From: Dysgonomonas sp. 511
GTDB taxonomy: Bacteria; Bacteroidota; Bacteroidia; Bacteroidales; Dysgonomonadaceae
Direction: 5' to 3'
DNA: 64,000 nt
Assembly: GCF_010501105.1 (NCBI RefSeq)
Contig: NZ_QVMQ01000012.1
Span: 34,604 to 98,603 of the forward strand
Position numbers and translations under genes: made by a program. A model generated the notes under the pieces. That model searched no databases, was not told where the DNA came from, and was given only the letters and a program-made list of their open reading frames with translations. Positions 17,987 to 26,837 of the stretch are shown in pieces (the stretch's first letter is position 1; the number at the start of each line of letters is the position of its first letter).

Positions 17987-17995
17987 GTGGTTTCT

Positions 17996-18025
17996 AGTTA
18001 CGAGTTACAAAGTTACGAGTTACAA
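17996..18025. repeat. Tandem repeat 2 x AGTTACGAGTTACAA
   Basis: Two perfect 15-bp units beginning 10 bases upstream of the aminotransferase start codon (minus strand); the same sequence as the repeat at 16835-16862. Confidence 0.85.
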
Positions 18026-18050
18026 GTGAATAACAAGAAAGAATTGGCGA

Positions 18051-18914
18051 TTAGTAACTTTTGTTTTTTATTTTTCTATAAATATTTTTTATAAAAGGGG
18101 GCATCATATTTTTCATACGTCCTTTTAACGATTTGTCGCCATAAAGCAATATTTCGAGTCTTTTTTTATGTTTGGTAAAATATGCGGTATATTTATAATT
18201 AAAGTATTTGTCGTATTCGTTTATTAGTTCGATCGTGCGCAACGCCTGTTCCCTTTCTGTCATCCGCGACCATTGCCCGTTGTCGTGTATGCGGTATGCC
18301 GATGTCACTTCTTTCAGATATGCAAGGGGCGAGAACTGCCCCATATACATTCCCAGCATCCAGTCGGCAATTTCCATGCTGAAAAGCTTGGGGTTTATTT
18401 CCTGTATTATACTCCCCCTGAACACACAGCACGAGAGGTTGCCTATGCGGTTGCCCATAGCCAGTTGAGGGGTGGTAACAGGTTCGTAGTCATCTGCTCC
18501 CATCCATTCGAATATTTCTTCCCTTTCCTGGTCTTCGAACAAGCGTATATGCCTGTTGAAACTCATCGAGTAGCCGGAATTATTCTCCAGAAATGAAACG
18601 TGGCTTTCAATATGATTGGGCGTTGTCCAGTAATCGTCACCTTCCATTATGGCTACATAATTGCCCGTACAGGCTGCAAATGCCTGTTGATAATTTTTAT
18701 TGTAGCCTACATTGTGTGTCTTGTGTAGATATGTGAATGTAAAGGGCGACTTTGTTTCATATTCTTTTATGATATCTACCGTATTATCGGTAGAACAGTC
18801 GTCGGCAACGATAATCTCCACTTCGCACGGCGTCTTTTGCATAAGTATGCTTTCGAGAGTCTGGTGGATGTATCGGGCATGGTTGTATGTGATGAGTACG
18901 ATATTTATTTTCAT
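18051..18914 (-). CDS. Glycosyltransferase family 2
   Basis: 287 residues. A GT-A fold opens with INIVLITYNHARYIHQTLESI, then VADDCSTDNT (nucleotide-binding Asp pair) and MEGDDYW (DxD-type metal site), with an acceptor region containing RIHDNGQWS. No membrane segment apart from a basic amphipathic C-terminus (PPFIKNIYRKIKNKSY), which may bind the inner membrane. Probable role is adding a sugar to the lipid-linked repeat unit; donor and acceptor unknown. It is six bases from the next GT2 gene. Confidence 0.88.
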   Translation of the reverse strand: MKINIVLITYNHARYIHQTLESILMQKTPCEVEIIVADDCSTDNTVDIIKEYETKSPFTFTYLHKTHNVGYNKNYQQAFAACTGNYVAIMEGDDYWTTPNHIESHVSFLENNSGYSMSFNRHIRLFEDQEREEIFEWMGADDYEPVTTPQLAMGNRIGNLSCCVFRGSIIQEINPKLFSMEIADWMLGMYMGQFSPLAYLKEVTSAYRIHDNGQWSRMTEREQALRTIELINEYDKYFNYKYTAYFTKHKKRLEILLYGDKSLKGRMKNMMPPFIKNIYRKIKNKSY

Positions 18915-18919
18915 ACTGT

Positions 18920-19783
18920 CTATTCTTCTTTTTCAGGGAAAAGTTTTTTGAATACTTTCTGCATAAATCGTACAGGAGCATAAAGGAATAAGCCTATTTT
19001 CAGCTCCGTACAGTTTTTATACGATTCTACTTCGCGTTTATTGTATTCGGCTCCTATGTAGTCCCTTATTGGGTTGAGGTATTCCAACAGTAAGTTTTCG
19101 TGGTTCCTGAATATCTGCATCAGAAGTCTTTCGTTTTTGCGATAGTCTATCATTGTAGAGCGCGAGACTTCCTTTATGCGGTAAAATACATGGAAGCCTT
19201 CGAGCTTGACCACCTTATCGTCTTTGTGGAGAAATGAGAGCCAGAAATCCCAGTCTTCGAGCCCTTCTACCATATTTGTATTATAGCCTGTTGTCTTTTC
19301 GAAATCTTCTTTCTTGAAGATACCGCTTACGGATATGAAGTTTTCTTCGAACAGGTTCTTGTAAATATAGCCGGGTTTTCTAAGTTTTTTGTTCTTTGCT
19401 CCGAATAAGATAAGGTCGCTGTAAACCAGTTTTGTATCGGGTTCTTTTTCGAATATATCTATGGCTTCGGCTACATACCTGCTGCCTACCTTGTCGTCGC
19501 CGTCGAGAGGCAATATATACTTACCTTCGGCTTTGCTGATGGCAAAGTTGCGGGTGTCGGATACGCCGCTATTCTCTTTCCGGTAATATCTGAACCTGTT
19601 GTCTTTATGTGCCCATTCGTTGGCTATGGCTTCTGTATTGTCGGTCGAGCCATCGTTGACTATGATACATTCCCAATAAGGATATTCCTGATCGAGAACC
19701 GATTGCAGAGTTTCCGACAAGAATGTCCCCTGATTGTAGCATGGGACGATGATGGATATGACAGGTTTTACAGCTTGAGCCAT
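18920..19783 (-). CDS. Glycosyltransferase family 2
   Basis: 287 residues. GT-A motifs are ISIIVPCYNQGTFLSETLQS, VNDGSTDNT and LPLDGDDKV, with a family-typical EDWDFWLSFL block near residue 175. The C-terminus is basic and amphipathic. The start overlaps the end of the next upstream gene by 16 bases, so the GT genes form one transcript. The linkage formed is unknown. Confidence 0.88.
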   Translation of the reverse strand: MAQAVKPVISIIVPCYNQGTFLSETLQSVLDQEYPYWECIIVNDGSTDNTEAIANEWAHKDNRFRYYRKENSGVSDTRNFAISKAEGKYILPLDGDDKVGSRYVAEAIDIFEKEPDTKLVYSDLILFGAKNKKLRKPGYIYKNLFEENFISVSGIFKKEDFEKTTGYNTNMVEGLEDWDFWLSFLHKDDKVVKLEGFHVFYRIKEVSRSTMIDYRKNERLLMQIFRNHENLLLEYLNPIRDYIGAEYNKREVESYKNCTELKIGLFLYAPVRFMQKVFKKLFPEKEE

Positions 19784-20556
19784 TTAAGGAATCCTACTTT
19801 TTTTAGAAATCTTACACTTACAGAACTTTTCAGCCTGTAAAGTTCGTCTTTTTTTTCCATCCACTCTTTATAGATGGAGTAATATAACGGATATTTTTCT
19901 TTTATGTGCCCTTCTTTTTCGTGCCAGAGTGCAGCGAAATTTTCTGGCTGCGAACTAATGCCGTCAAGATAGAATGTAGAGAAATACTTATCTATATATT
20001 TATACGAACATCTTAGCAGGCAAACGGCATCTATAAAGAAAGCCCAGTCGGCTACTACTCTCATACCCTGATCGTAGTACCCATATTCTACCAGCAGTTG
20101 CTTACTGATAAATGTGGCGCAATGCGGCAGCGAACTTTCTGCAAAAAACTTAAAGTCTAAATATGGGGGATATGTTTTTATATACGTTTGTCCGTTACTG
20201 TCAGCTATTTGCAGGTTGTAATAGATAATGTCTTCGCCACTTATGTCTTTTATCAACCCGCTTAAATCGGTAGCAGCATTTATTGTATCGCCACTATTGA
20301 CAAACAGGAGGTATTCGCCACCGGCTTTTTCTATCCCCTTGTTCATCGCATGGTAGATTCCGGTGTCGGGTTCGCTTATCCAATAAGCAATTTTGCCGTT
20401 CTGTTCTTTTATATAATCAACACTATTGTCTTTAGAGCCGCCGTCTATTACAATATATTCTATATCATCGGATAGTTGCGGGACTATGCTCCTGATTGTT
20501 TTTTTCAATCCCGGAGCATTATTGTAATTTATGGTAATAATAGACAGGCGTTTCAT
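19768..20556 (-). CDS. Glycosyltransferase family 2 (WcaA/AmsE-like)
   Basis: 262 residues. Begins LSIITINYNNAPGLKKTI; contains VIDGGSKDNS, YWISEPDTGIYHAMNKGI and FVNSGDT, the pattern of colanic-acid/amylovoran-type GT2 enzymes that often add early sugars in a repeat unit. Overlaps its upstream neighbour by four bases and its downstream neighbour by 16. Substrate specificity cannot be read from sequence. Confidence 0.87.
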   Translation of the reverse strand: MKRLSIITINYNNAPGLKKTIRSIVPQLSDDIEYIVIDGGSKDNSVDYIKEQNGKIAYWISEPDTGIYHAMNKGIEKAGGEYLLFVNSGDTINAATDLSGLIKDISGEDIIYYNLQIADSNGQTYIKTYPPYLDFKFFAESSLPHCATFISKQLLVEYGYYDQGMRVVADWAFFIDAVCLLRCSYKYIDKYFSTFYLDGISSQPENFAALWHEKEGHIKEKYPLYYSIYKEWMEKKDELYRLKSSVSVRFLKKVGFLKWLKL

Positions 20557-21353
20557 TTATCGTGTTTTTTCTGATAAAGATACAAACCTATCAGGCAACA
20601 AGTCTCGTACCAACTCCAAAAAAGTGAAAGGAATATTCCTCTTAACCCATCTTTGTAGCCTTTATAATCCAGATAGCAGGATTTAAAAGCTCGGAACGGA
20701 GCGGTCAGGATACCTTTTAGCCCTGTACGGATATTGCGCGTATATCGCGACTTGGGTTCTATTTTTATGTATCTCCAATGTTTCTCCAACAGTTGCGAGT
20801 AACTGTTCATCCATAGGTGAGTAATATAATTTTCTCCTTTGTATTCTATGTAGCCGTCTCTGTAACCTTCGAGTACATTCCTGCCGCGATGCACGATCGG
20901 AAGAAAATTATACCTGTTTTTGTGCAAGAGGCTTGTTTTTGATTTTATCCCTCCCCATACTGTACCGTTCAGTCTTCTGTTTTTGAAATAGAATATCCAT
21001 GGTATAACGTAGCCGCCAATATCATTGGGGATGCCTTTGGCGAACAACTCCCTTATTTCGGTTACGAGTGACTGGTTAAAACGTTCGTCAGGATCGGGAA
21101 TCAACAGCCAGTCGTGTTTCAACTTTCCTATAAATTCGTGATGGATGATTTCTACGATAGGCACTCTTTCGTGAGAGTATATATTAGCTGTAAATTCTTT
21201 AGCAATATCTATTGTGGAATCGGTAGAGCCGAGGTCTACAAATATTATCTCGTCACAAAAATTTATGGAAGAAAAGCAATCGCGTATGAGGTCTTCTTCG
21301 TTGAAGCCAACAACTATGGCACTTATAGGCAGTTTGTCTTTTTTTTCTTCCAT
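20553..21353 (-). CDS. Glycosyltransferase family 2 (WaaE/KdtX-like)
   Basis: 266 residues from the ATG at 21353; the frame extends four codons further to a TTG, which is unlikely to be used. Motifs SAIVVGFNEEDLIRDC, FVDLGSTDST and LIPDPDERF resemble the lipopolysaccharide core beta-1,4-glucosyltransferase group (WaaE). The C-terminal helices include GYKDGLRGIFLSLFWSWYE, a likely membrane-associating segment. Five bases separate its start from the preceding stop. It could act on core or on the polymer primer. Confidence 0.86.
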   Translation of the reverse strand: MEEKKDKLPISAIVVGFNEEDLIRDCFSSINFCDEIIFVDLGSTDSTIDIAKEFTANIYSHERVPIVEIIHHEFIGKLKHDWLLIPDPDERFNQSLVTEIRELFAKGIPNDIGGYVIPWIFYFKNRRLNGTVWGGIKSKTSLLHKNRYNFLPIVHRGRNVLEGYRDGYIEYKGENYITHLWMNSYSQLLEKHWRYIKIEPKSRYTRNIRTGLKGILTAPFRAFKSCYLDYKGYKDGLRGIFLSLFWSWYETCCLIGLYLYQKKHDK

Positions 21354-21358
21354 GAAAA

Positions 21359-22342
21359 TTACCAAATTAACCAGTTTTCAAAATCGAGGCCGAAATTTGT
21401 TCCTTCCTTCATGCGCATACCCAGATACATTCCCGGATTGGAACTGAACGTGCCGATAAACAATTGAGATTGGCTCAATATATCTATAGATGCAAATAGA
21501 CGAAGGTGCGAATCTTTGATATGCTTCTTACCTTGTCCGAAAAAAGCCGAATGTACATATCCGGTTTCTTCTTCGCCACAGAATGTATATATATTCGATC
21601 CGGGTGCGATTGTTTTTAATTCTTTTATTACCGAATAGTCGTCGGTAAGTACGAATATGTTGTCCAGATTGGCTTTCAGTGAACGAGCCTTGTTTATATA
21701 ATCTGCTGTAGAATACACATTACTTTCTTTGTCCTTATCTCCTTTTCTTATATGGAATCCGGTGTATTCGGCTGGTATTTCTATTGTCTTTTTTATTTGT
21801 ACCGTTTCTTTCTCGGTAGTGGAATTATATTTCCATGTGATAGCTATCAAATGCCTGCAGATATCAAGTATATCGCCTTCAATGCCTAATTGGGGAAAGG
21901 AATAGTGTTTGTTCTCCATATTCCTGTCGTGGAATTTCAGCCATAGATCTTGAGTAAGGAAATCTACATTATTCCATTTTTTATACCACCAGATTTTAAA
22001 TTTTTCTTTCTCTGTGAAAAAGAGAGGAAAGTCGATATGGTTGCGTTTATTATATTTCTGGTGAAATAATCTAGCCGAATTATCGAAAAATGGCATTTTT
22101 ATTTCTTCTTTCTCTTCGCAAAATGGCAGGAAATAATCTGTCCATCCTTTTTCGAAGCCAAAGCCTGCATCTGCCGAATAGAGTGTAAACTGGATTTTGT
22201 GTTCCAGGCAATAGAGCATGGCCAGAATCATATTGTTATATTCAGAGAAGAAACCGGCTTCGTATCCTAAATGGAATACCAGTTTTTCCTTGAAAGAACT
22301 ATTCAATGCCTTATATTTTTCCAGTAATATATTGCTGTCCAT
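21359..22342 (-). CDS. NodZ/FUT8-like glycosyltransferase
   Basis: 327 residues. GFHIRKGDKD near residue 196 corresponds to the GDP-fucose binding HxRxxD block of alpha-1,6-fucosyltransferases (GT23, NodZ and FUT8). FVLTDDYSVIKEL and the late FIGTFSSNPGMYLGMRM block match the same fold. Overall similarity looks weak, so fold assignment is firmer than substrate. Lies directly after wzt and before the GT2 genes, consistent with decorating the exported glycan. Confidence 0.65.
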   Translation of the reverse strand: MDSNILLEKYKALNSSFKEKLVFHLGYEAGFFSEYNNMILAMLYCLEHKIQFTLYSADAGFGFEKGWTDYFLPFCEEKEEIKMPFFDNSARLFHQKYNKRNHIDFPLFFTEKEKFKIWWYKKWNNVDFLTQDLWLKFHDRNMENKHYSFPQLGIEGDILDICRHLIAITWKYNSTTEKETVQIKKTIEIPAEYTGFHIRKGDKDKESNVYSTADYINKARSLKANLDNIFVLTDDYSVIKELKTIAPGSNIYTFCGEEETGYVHSAFFGQGKKHIKDSHLRLFASIDILSQSQLFIGTFSSNPGMYLGMRMKEGTNFGLDFENWLIW

Positions 22343-22347
22343 TCACT

Positions 22348-23610
22348 TTATTTGAGCATTAACAACCCGCACGAATCGTAGTTAAATTCCAATCCTGTGG
22401 CTCCAATGATTCCGTTCGACTCTATCATTACAAATTGCGGGATATTAATCAGCGATTCCACATTGGGCTGTGTAACATCTATATCCAGTACAAAGTTTCC
22501 TTTAGTCAGGTTGTCAGGCAGTTCGAGGATTTCGTTTATCTCAAAAGCACCTTCTTCGTATGTAGGCACGCGGCCGTATAAATGGCCGGGAGAATATATG
22601 CCCTGCAATATTCCCTTCAGGTCGTAGAGACGTATTTCGAGCGCCATTTTCTTCCTCTCCTGTATTTCTCCTTTTATGGAAATGGTAAGCTTTGTATTCT
22701 CCTGGTTTATATTGACAAAATTACTATCCGAACCGTTTATCGTTATTTCATTTAGCTTGATATGCGAGTGGCATTTTTTTACCCCGTCCATTATTCTCGA
22801 CGAACCATCGAGATGGCTGTAATGCTCCATATACACATTGATGGCTTCGCTTACCGAACCCGAGAAGTTAAGCTGTCCGTCTTTCAGTATTACAGCCTTT
22901 GTGCACAGCGATTCCACTGCACCCATATTATGGCTTACGAACAATACGGTTCGCCCTTCGCCCCTCGATACGTCCTGCATCTTTCCGATAGCCTTCTTCT
23001 GAAATTCGGCATCGCCAACAGCAAGTACTTCGTCTACCACCAGTATTTCGGGTTCGAGGTGGGCAGCGATGGCAAACCCAAGGCGCACGGTCATACCCGA
23101 AGAATAGCGTTTTACGGGGGTGTCGATATATTTTTCTACTCCGGCAAAGGCAACTATTTCGTCCAGTTTACGCGAAATCTCATTTCTGGTCATACCCATG
23201 ATAGAGCCGTTCATATAGATATTTTCCCGCCCTGTCAGTTCGGGATGGAAGCCAGTACCTACTTCGAGCAGCGAGGCTATACGTCCCTTCGCCTTTATCG
23301 ACCCTGTGGTGGGCGAGGTTACCCGCGACAGTATCTTCAATAGGGTTGATTTTCCTGCCCCGTTTTTTCCTATTATGCCGAGTACTTCCCCTTGTTTTAC
23401 TTCGAAGCTGATATCGCGCAATGCCCACACGTATTCGCCAATAGCTTTGGATGAGCGGTCGTTAACTTCGCCTATTTTCAGGTATGGGTCTTCTTTGCCC
23501 CTCACCTTGTGCCACCATCGGTTGAGGTCGTGGCTGATAGTGCCTGTGCCTATAACACCCAGACGGTATTGCTTCGATATATTTTCAAATTGTATTGCTA
23601 TGTCTGACAT
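22348..23610 (-). CDS. wzt: Polysaccharide ABC exporter ATPase (Wzt-like) with C-terminal glycan-binding domain
   Basis: 420 residues. ATPase domain up to about residue 255: Walker A GKNGAGKST at 81-89, signature RYSSGMTVRL, Walker B ILVVDEVLAVGD and switch His in FVSHNMG. Residues 275-420 form a beta-sandwich of the Wzt-C type, which in E. coli O8/O9a recognises the terminal modification of the O-polysaccharide. This implies the exported chain is capped or otherwise recognised. Partner permease lies 20 bases upstream. Confidence 0.93.
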   Translation of the reverse strand: MSDIAIQFENISKQYRLGVIGTGTISHDLNRWWHKVRGKEDPYLKIGEVNDRSSKAIGEYVWALRDISFEVKQGEVLGIIGKNGAGKSTLLKILSRVTSPTTGSIKAKGRIASLLEVGTGFHPELTGRENIYMNGSIMGMTRNEISRKLDEIVAFAGVEKYIDTPVKRYSSGMTVRLGFAIAAHLEPEILVVDEVLAVGDAEFQKKAIGKMQDVSRGEGRTVLFVSHNMGAVESLCTKAVILKDGQLNFSGSVSEAINVYMEHYSHLDGSSRIMDGVKKCHSHIKLNEITINGSDSNFVNINQENTKLTISIKGEIQERKKMALEIRLYDLKGILQGIYSPGHLYGRVPTYEEGAFEINEILELPDNLTKGNFVLDIDVTQPNVESLINIPQFVMIESNGIIGATGLEFNYDSCGLLMLK

Positions 23611-23630
23611 TTTCTTCTGCTCCTTTTGTT

Positions 23631-24494
23631 CTATACTACATCTATGAAGCTGCGTTCTACCTTGTTGAATATCCAGATGCCGAATATCATTGAAAACAGA
23701 GTGACAACGATGCTATATGTGAATGATAACCATGTAAATGTACCTACGCCCATCCATCCGTAGCGCATTACTTCGATGATGGAAGTTAGCGGATTCAACT
23801 GGATTATCCACATATAATCAGCATAATTTTGTTCCATTACCGATAGGGGATATATTACAGGTGTTATATACATCCATAGCGAACTGATAAATGTAAATAA
23901 TATGGCAAGGTCGCGGTATTTGGTGGTCATAGAAGATACGATCATACCGAATCCTATACCGAATCCTGCCAGCAGGAATATAAGCAACGGGAATAAAAGG
24001 ATATATGCGTTAGGTGTAATAGCGGCATCTGTGAAGAAGCAGTAATACAAATATGCAATGAAGAAGAGCGTAAACTGAATAAAAAACTTTAACAGACCCG
24101 ATATAGCCCCCGAAATGGGAACTACCAGCCTCGGAAAATAAACTTTGCTGAATACACTTGCATTGGACGAAAATGTGCCCGAACCTTTATTCAGGCATTC
24201 GAGAAAATAGTTCCAGCAAACGATCCCCGAAAGGTAAAATAGCACCTGTGGCAAGCCATCGGTAGAGATTTGCGCTATACCTCCAAACACGAACATGTAA
24301 AGTATGGTGGTGAACAAGGCTTGGATAACATACCAGAAAGGACCTAATATGGTTTGTTTGTATTGCGTGACTATATCGCGGTGGATGTACATCCTTACCA
24401 GGTCGCGGTATTTCCACACTTCTTTTATGTTCAGAGAGAAATTGCTGCCTCGAGGCTTTATTACAATGTCCCAATGTTCTTTTTCAATCTCCAT
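23631..24494 (-). CDS. wzm: Polysaccharide ABC exporter permease (Wzm-like)
   Basis: 287 residues, ABC-2 type membrane protein with six predicted membrane spans beginning at TILGPFWYVIQALFTTILY. It carries the family motif YRDLVRMYIHRDIVTQYKQT before the first span and YRDLAILFTFISSLWMYITPV in the second half. With Wzt it exports undecaprenyl-linked glycan across the inner membrane, so chain growth probably occurs in the cytoplasm, not by a Wzy polymerase. First gene of the minus-strand glycan cluster. Confidence 0.93.
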   Translation of the reverse strand: MEIEKEHWDIVIKPRGSNFSLNIKEVWKYRDLVRMYIHRDIVTQYKQTILGPFWYVIQALFTTILYMFVFGGIAQISTDGLPQVLFYLSGIVCWNYFLECLNKGSGTFSSNASVFSKVYFPRLVVPISGAISGLLKFFIQFTLFFIAYLYYCFFTDAAITPNAYILLFPLLIFLLAGFGIGFGMIVSSMTTKYRDLAILFTFISSLWMYITPVIYPLSVMEQNYADYMWIIQLNPLTSIIEVMRYGWMGVGTFTWLSFTYSIVVTLFSMIFGIWIFNKVERSFIDVV

Positions 24495-24531
24495 TATTTA
24501 GCTATTGTTTGTGCCTTTTTGTTACAGCCTA

Positions 24532-24539
24532 CAAAGTTA
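24532..24539 (-). promoter_or_regulatory. -7 element upstream of wzm
   Basis: TAACTTTG on the minus strand, giving a start near 24525, about 30 bases before the wzm ATG. No -33 TTG at normal spacing. Confidence 0.4.
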
Positions 24540-24584
24540 GTTATTTTTGCTTGCTTTTTGTTTTTTCCGTCTCCTAATATATAC

Positions 24585-24615
24585 AAAAAAACCTATATGA
24601 GTATTCTCATATAGG
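24585..24615 (-). terminator. Intrinsic terminator of the small lipoprotein gene
   Basis: CCTATATGAG (24592-24601) and CTCATATAGG (24606-24615) form a perfect 10-bp stem with a four-base loop; on the minus strand it is followed by seven T. Confidence 0.8.
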
Positions 24616-24645
24616 CTTCTTAATTTCTTCTAATTGTGCCGAAGC

Positions 24646-24864
24646 TTATTTCTTAACTTCTTCTACAATTTCTTCTACTTTAGCAGCAGCAGAGTCAACA
24701 ACAGCAGCAACTGAGTCGCCTTCAGCTTTAGCATCTTCTATAACTGCATCTACTTTAGCAGCGATAGAGTCTGTGTCAGTTCCTTCTGTAGTTTGTGTTT
24801 TGTTTCCGCAAGCAGCGAATGAGATTGCAACAGCAACAGCAGCAAATAATACTAATTTTTTCAT
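24646..24864 (-). CDS. Small alanine/valine-rich lipoprotein
   Basis: 72 residues: lipoprotein signal with lipobox SFAAC (Cys19), then a short, acidic, low-complexity body with imperfect repeats of the type DSIAAKVDAVIEDAKAEGDS and VDSAAAKVEEIVEEV, predicted to be one amphipathic helix. Own promoter and a strong terminator suggest an abundant monocistronic transcript. Superficially similar to small Lpp-like helical lipoproteins, but no covalent-linkage C-terminus (it ends VKK). Function unknown. Confidence 0.8.
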   Translation of the reverse strand: MKKLVLFAAVAVAISFAACGNKTQTTEGTDTDSIAAKVDAVIEDAKAEGDSVAAVVDSAAAKVEEIVEEVKK

Positions 24865-24931
24865 CTTTCTTTTCTGTTAAAACTTAAACGGTAAATGTTC
24901 TTTTTCGGTTATCCTTTTACATAACACGGTG

Positions 24932-24939
24932 CAAAGATA
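24932..24939 (-). promoter_or_regulatory. -7 element of the small lipoprotein promoter
   Basis: TATCTTTG on the minus strand; a transcript from about 24925 would have a 60-base leader before the ATG at 24864. No clear -33 element. Confidence 0.45.
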
Positions 24940-25044
24940 AACATATTCTTGATATGTCATCTAACACAAATACATTTTTTTTAATGTTTTTTTTGCCAAA
25001 ATATATATTTTTTTGAAATAGAAAATGGTTGTTGGTCTAACTGC

Positions 25045-26712
25045 TTAATTTTCATACAAATACCTTTTTATGCTTTTTTTAGGAGTCTTTTCAAACTCGC
25101 TTGGGTATATCTGTATGGCAGTTATATTTTCGAATGCTGCAAGCTTTTTATTCAGGTTTTGGCGGTTTTCTTCCATTATTGCCGGCAACATCTCGTGGTC
25201 TACCTGTGCGGCATCCATCGTTTCGTAGTCGGGATGTGCAAGTGCAACCAGCTTACCATTCCGTTCTACAACAAGGCTTTCGAGTATAAACGGCATATTG
25301 TTGAGACGGGCTTCAATTTCTTCGGGGAATATGTTTTGCCCATTAGGCCCCAATAGCATAGTTTTGCTGCGCCCCCTGATGAAAATACGGTTGTCTCTGT
25401 CTATTGTCCCCAGGTCGCCGGTTCTGAGCCAGCCATCTTCTGTGAATGCGGCTTTTGTAGCTTCTTCGTTCTTATAATAGCCTATCATTACGTTCTCGCC
25501 ACGCACTTGTATTTCTCCTACAGTGTTGTATGGGTCGTCGGAGTCTATACGTACTTCCATTATATTGTCCAACACTTTTCCGCACGAGGTAGGGATAAAG
25601 TCGTAGTTGTGGTCGTACGATATCAGCGGGGCGCATTCTGTCATCCCATATCCTACAGTGAAAGGGAACTTGATTTTGTGCAGGAATGCTTCCACTTCCT
25701 GGTTCAGAGCTGCTCCACCGATAATCACTTCGTGGAAAGAGCCTCCGAGGGCTTCCATCATGCCTTTCCTTATTTTGGCGTATATCTGATCTCTTACGAT
25801 AGGTATTTTCAAAGCTGTTTTTATAGCCGGCCTTTCTATTTTCGGCAATATTGCCTTTTTATATATTTTCTCTATTACCAGAGGTACAGATATTATCAGG
25901 CTTGGTTTTATTTCGGCAAATGCTTCTGCCAGTATCTTCGGCGACGGTGCTTTGCCCAACAATGTAGTGTGCGAACCTTCCGTAAGCGAATAAAGAAACT
26001 CGAATGCACATCCGTAAGCATGAGCCAGCGGCAGGAACGACACGATGTTCTGTCCTCTGAACAATAGTTTCAGATAGTGGGCATGAGTCACGTTGCCCGC
26101 TAGGTTGTTGGCCGATAGCATCACACCTTTGCTGAACCCTGTAGTACCCGAAGTATAATTGATGAGTACCAGCTCGGAGTTGTCGACTTCGGCATATACA
26201 ATATCCTCTTGCGTAAAACCGTTCGGATATTTGCTTTTCATTTTTTCGTCCAGCGATTCGGTAATGAGCGACAAGCGTTCTCCTTTTTTCTCATAAAGGC
26301 AGGTAAACCTGAAATCGTTTACCGACAAAGCCCCCTTTATCTCTGGCAAGTGGTCTTCGTCCAACGATTCCCAAATGCTTGCCCCCGTAAACAAGAGTTT
26401 AGACTCGGAGTGATTTATTATGTGCTGAATATTATCGGCATGAAAATCCTGTAAGATAGGCACTATTATAGCGCCATAAGTAATCACCGCCAGATAGGTT
26501 ATGCACCACGGTATATTGTTTTTACCTACCAACGCCACTTTGTCGCCTTTCTTTATATTGGCTTCGCTGAGTATTATATGTATGCGGGCTATTTCGCGCG
26601 CTATGTCTTTGTAATATAAGGATTCTTTGGTTGAGTAATCGGAAAGCCCCTTCAAATCCCAGTTATATCTAAAGCTGTCTTCGTATAATTTGATGAAATT
26701 TTTATCAATCAT
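25045..26712 (-). CDS. AMP-forming long-chain acyl-CoA synthetase-like ligase
   Basis: 555 residues of the ANL superfamily. P-loop INYTSGTTGFSKGVMLS near residue 190, motif GYGMTECAPLISYD, GWLRTGDLGTID and an ending with EKTPKKSIKRYLYEN, whose Lys is the adenylation lysine of the C-terminal lid. Likely activates a fatty acid to acyl-AMP and acyl-CoA; an acyl-ACP synthetase role is possible. Cytoplasmic, no signal. Divergent from mtaB and preceded by a full-consensus promoter. Confidence 0.88.
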   Translation of the reverse strand: MIDKNFIKLYEDSFRYNWDLKGLSDYSTKESLYYKDIAREIARIHIILSEANIKKGDKVALVGKNNIPWCITYLAVITYGAIIVPILQDFHADNIQHIINHSESKLLFTGASIWESLDEDHLPEIKGALSVNDFRFTCLYEKKGERLSLITESLDEKMKSKYPNGFTQEDIVYAEVDNSELVLINYTSGTTGFSKGVMLSANNLAGNVTHAHYLKLLFRGQNIVSFLPLAHAYGCAFEFLYSLTEGSHTTLLGKAPSPKILAEAFAEIKPSLIISVPLVIEKIYKKAILPKIERPAIKTALKIPIVRDQIYAKIRKGMMEALGGSFHEVIIGGAALNQEVEAFLHKIKFPFTVGYGMTECAPLISYDHNYDFIPTSCGKVLDNIMEVRIDSDDPYNTVGEIQVRGENVMIGYYKNEEATKAAFTEDGWLRTGDLGTIDRDNRIFIRGRSKTMLLGPNGQNIFPEEIEARLNNMPFILESLVVERNGKLVALAHPDYETMDAAQVDHEMLPAIMEENRQNLNKKLAAFENITAIQIYPSEFEKTPKKSIKRYLYEN

Positions 26713-26741
26713 TGTTTTTGCTCATTTAGGGTGATTTTGTG

Positions 26742-26772
26742 CAAAAATAAGTAGTCTGCATAGAATCTCCAA
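26742..26772 (-). promoter_or_regulatory. Promoter of the acyl-CoA synthetase gene
   Basis: Minus strand TTG (26770-26772), 20 bases, TATTTTTG (26742-26749): full consensus. Confidence 0.65.
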
Positions 26773-26776
26773 CTTT

Positions 26777-26810
26777 TTTGTAATAAACTTCGCGTAATTA
26801 CCTACCTTTG
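26777..26810 (+). promoter_or_regulatory. Promoter of mtaB
   Basis: TTTG (26777-26780), 22 bases, TACCTTTG (26803-26810). It lies back to back with the ligase promoter; the two -33 boxes are only a few bases apart, so polymerases could compete. Confidence 0.5.
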
Positions 26811-26837
26811 TAAGTTGTTTTTATAGTTAAAAGTTGG

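Noticed and set aside
16835..18025. CRISPR-like interpretation of the GTTACGAGTTACAA repeats
   Set aside because: Only two head-to-tail units at each site, no spacers, no cas genes in the window.
15129..24494. Glycan cluster as a recently acquired genomic island
   Set aside because: No integrase, tRNA attachment site or insertion sequence at either edge; base composition was not obviously different by eye, and I could not compute it.
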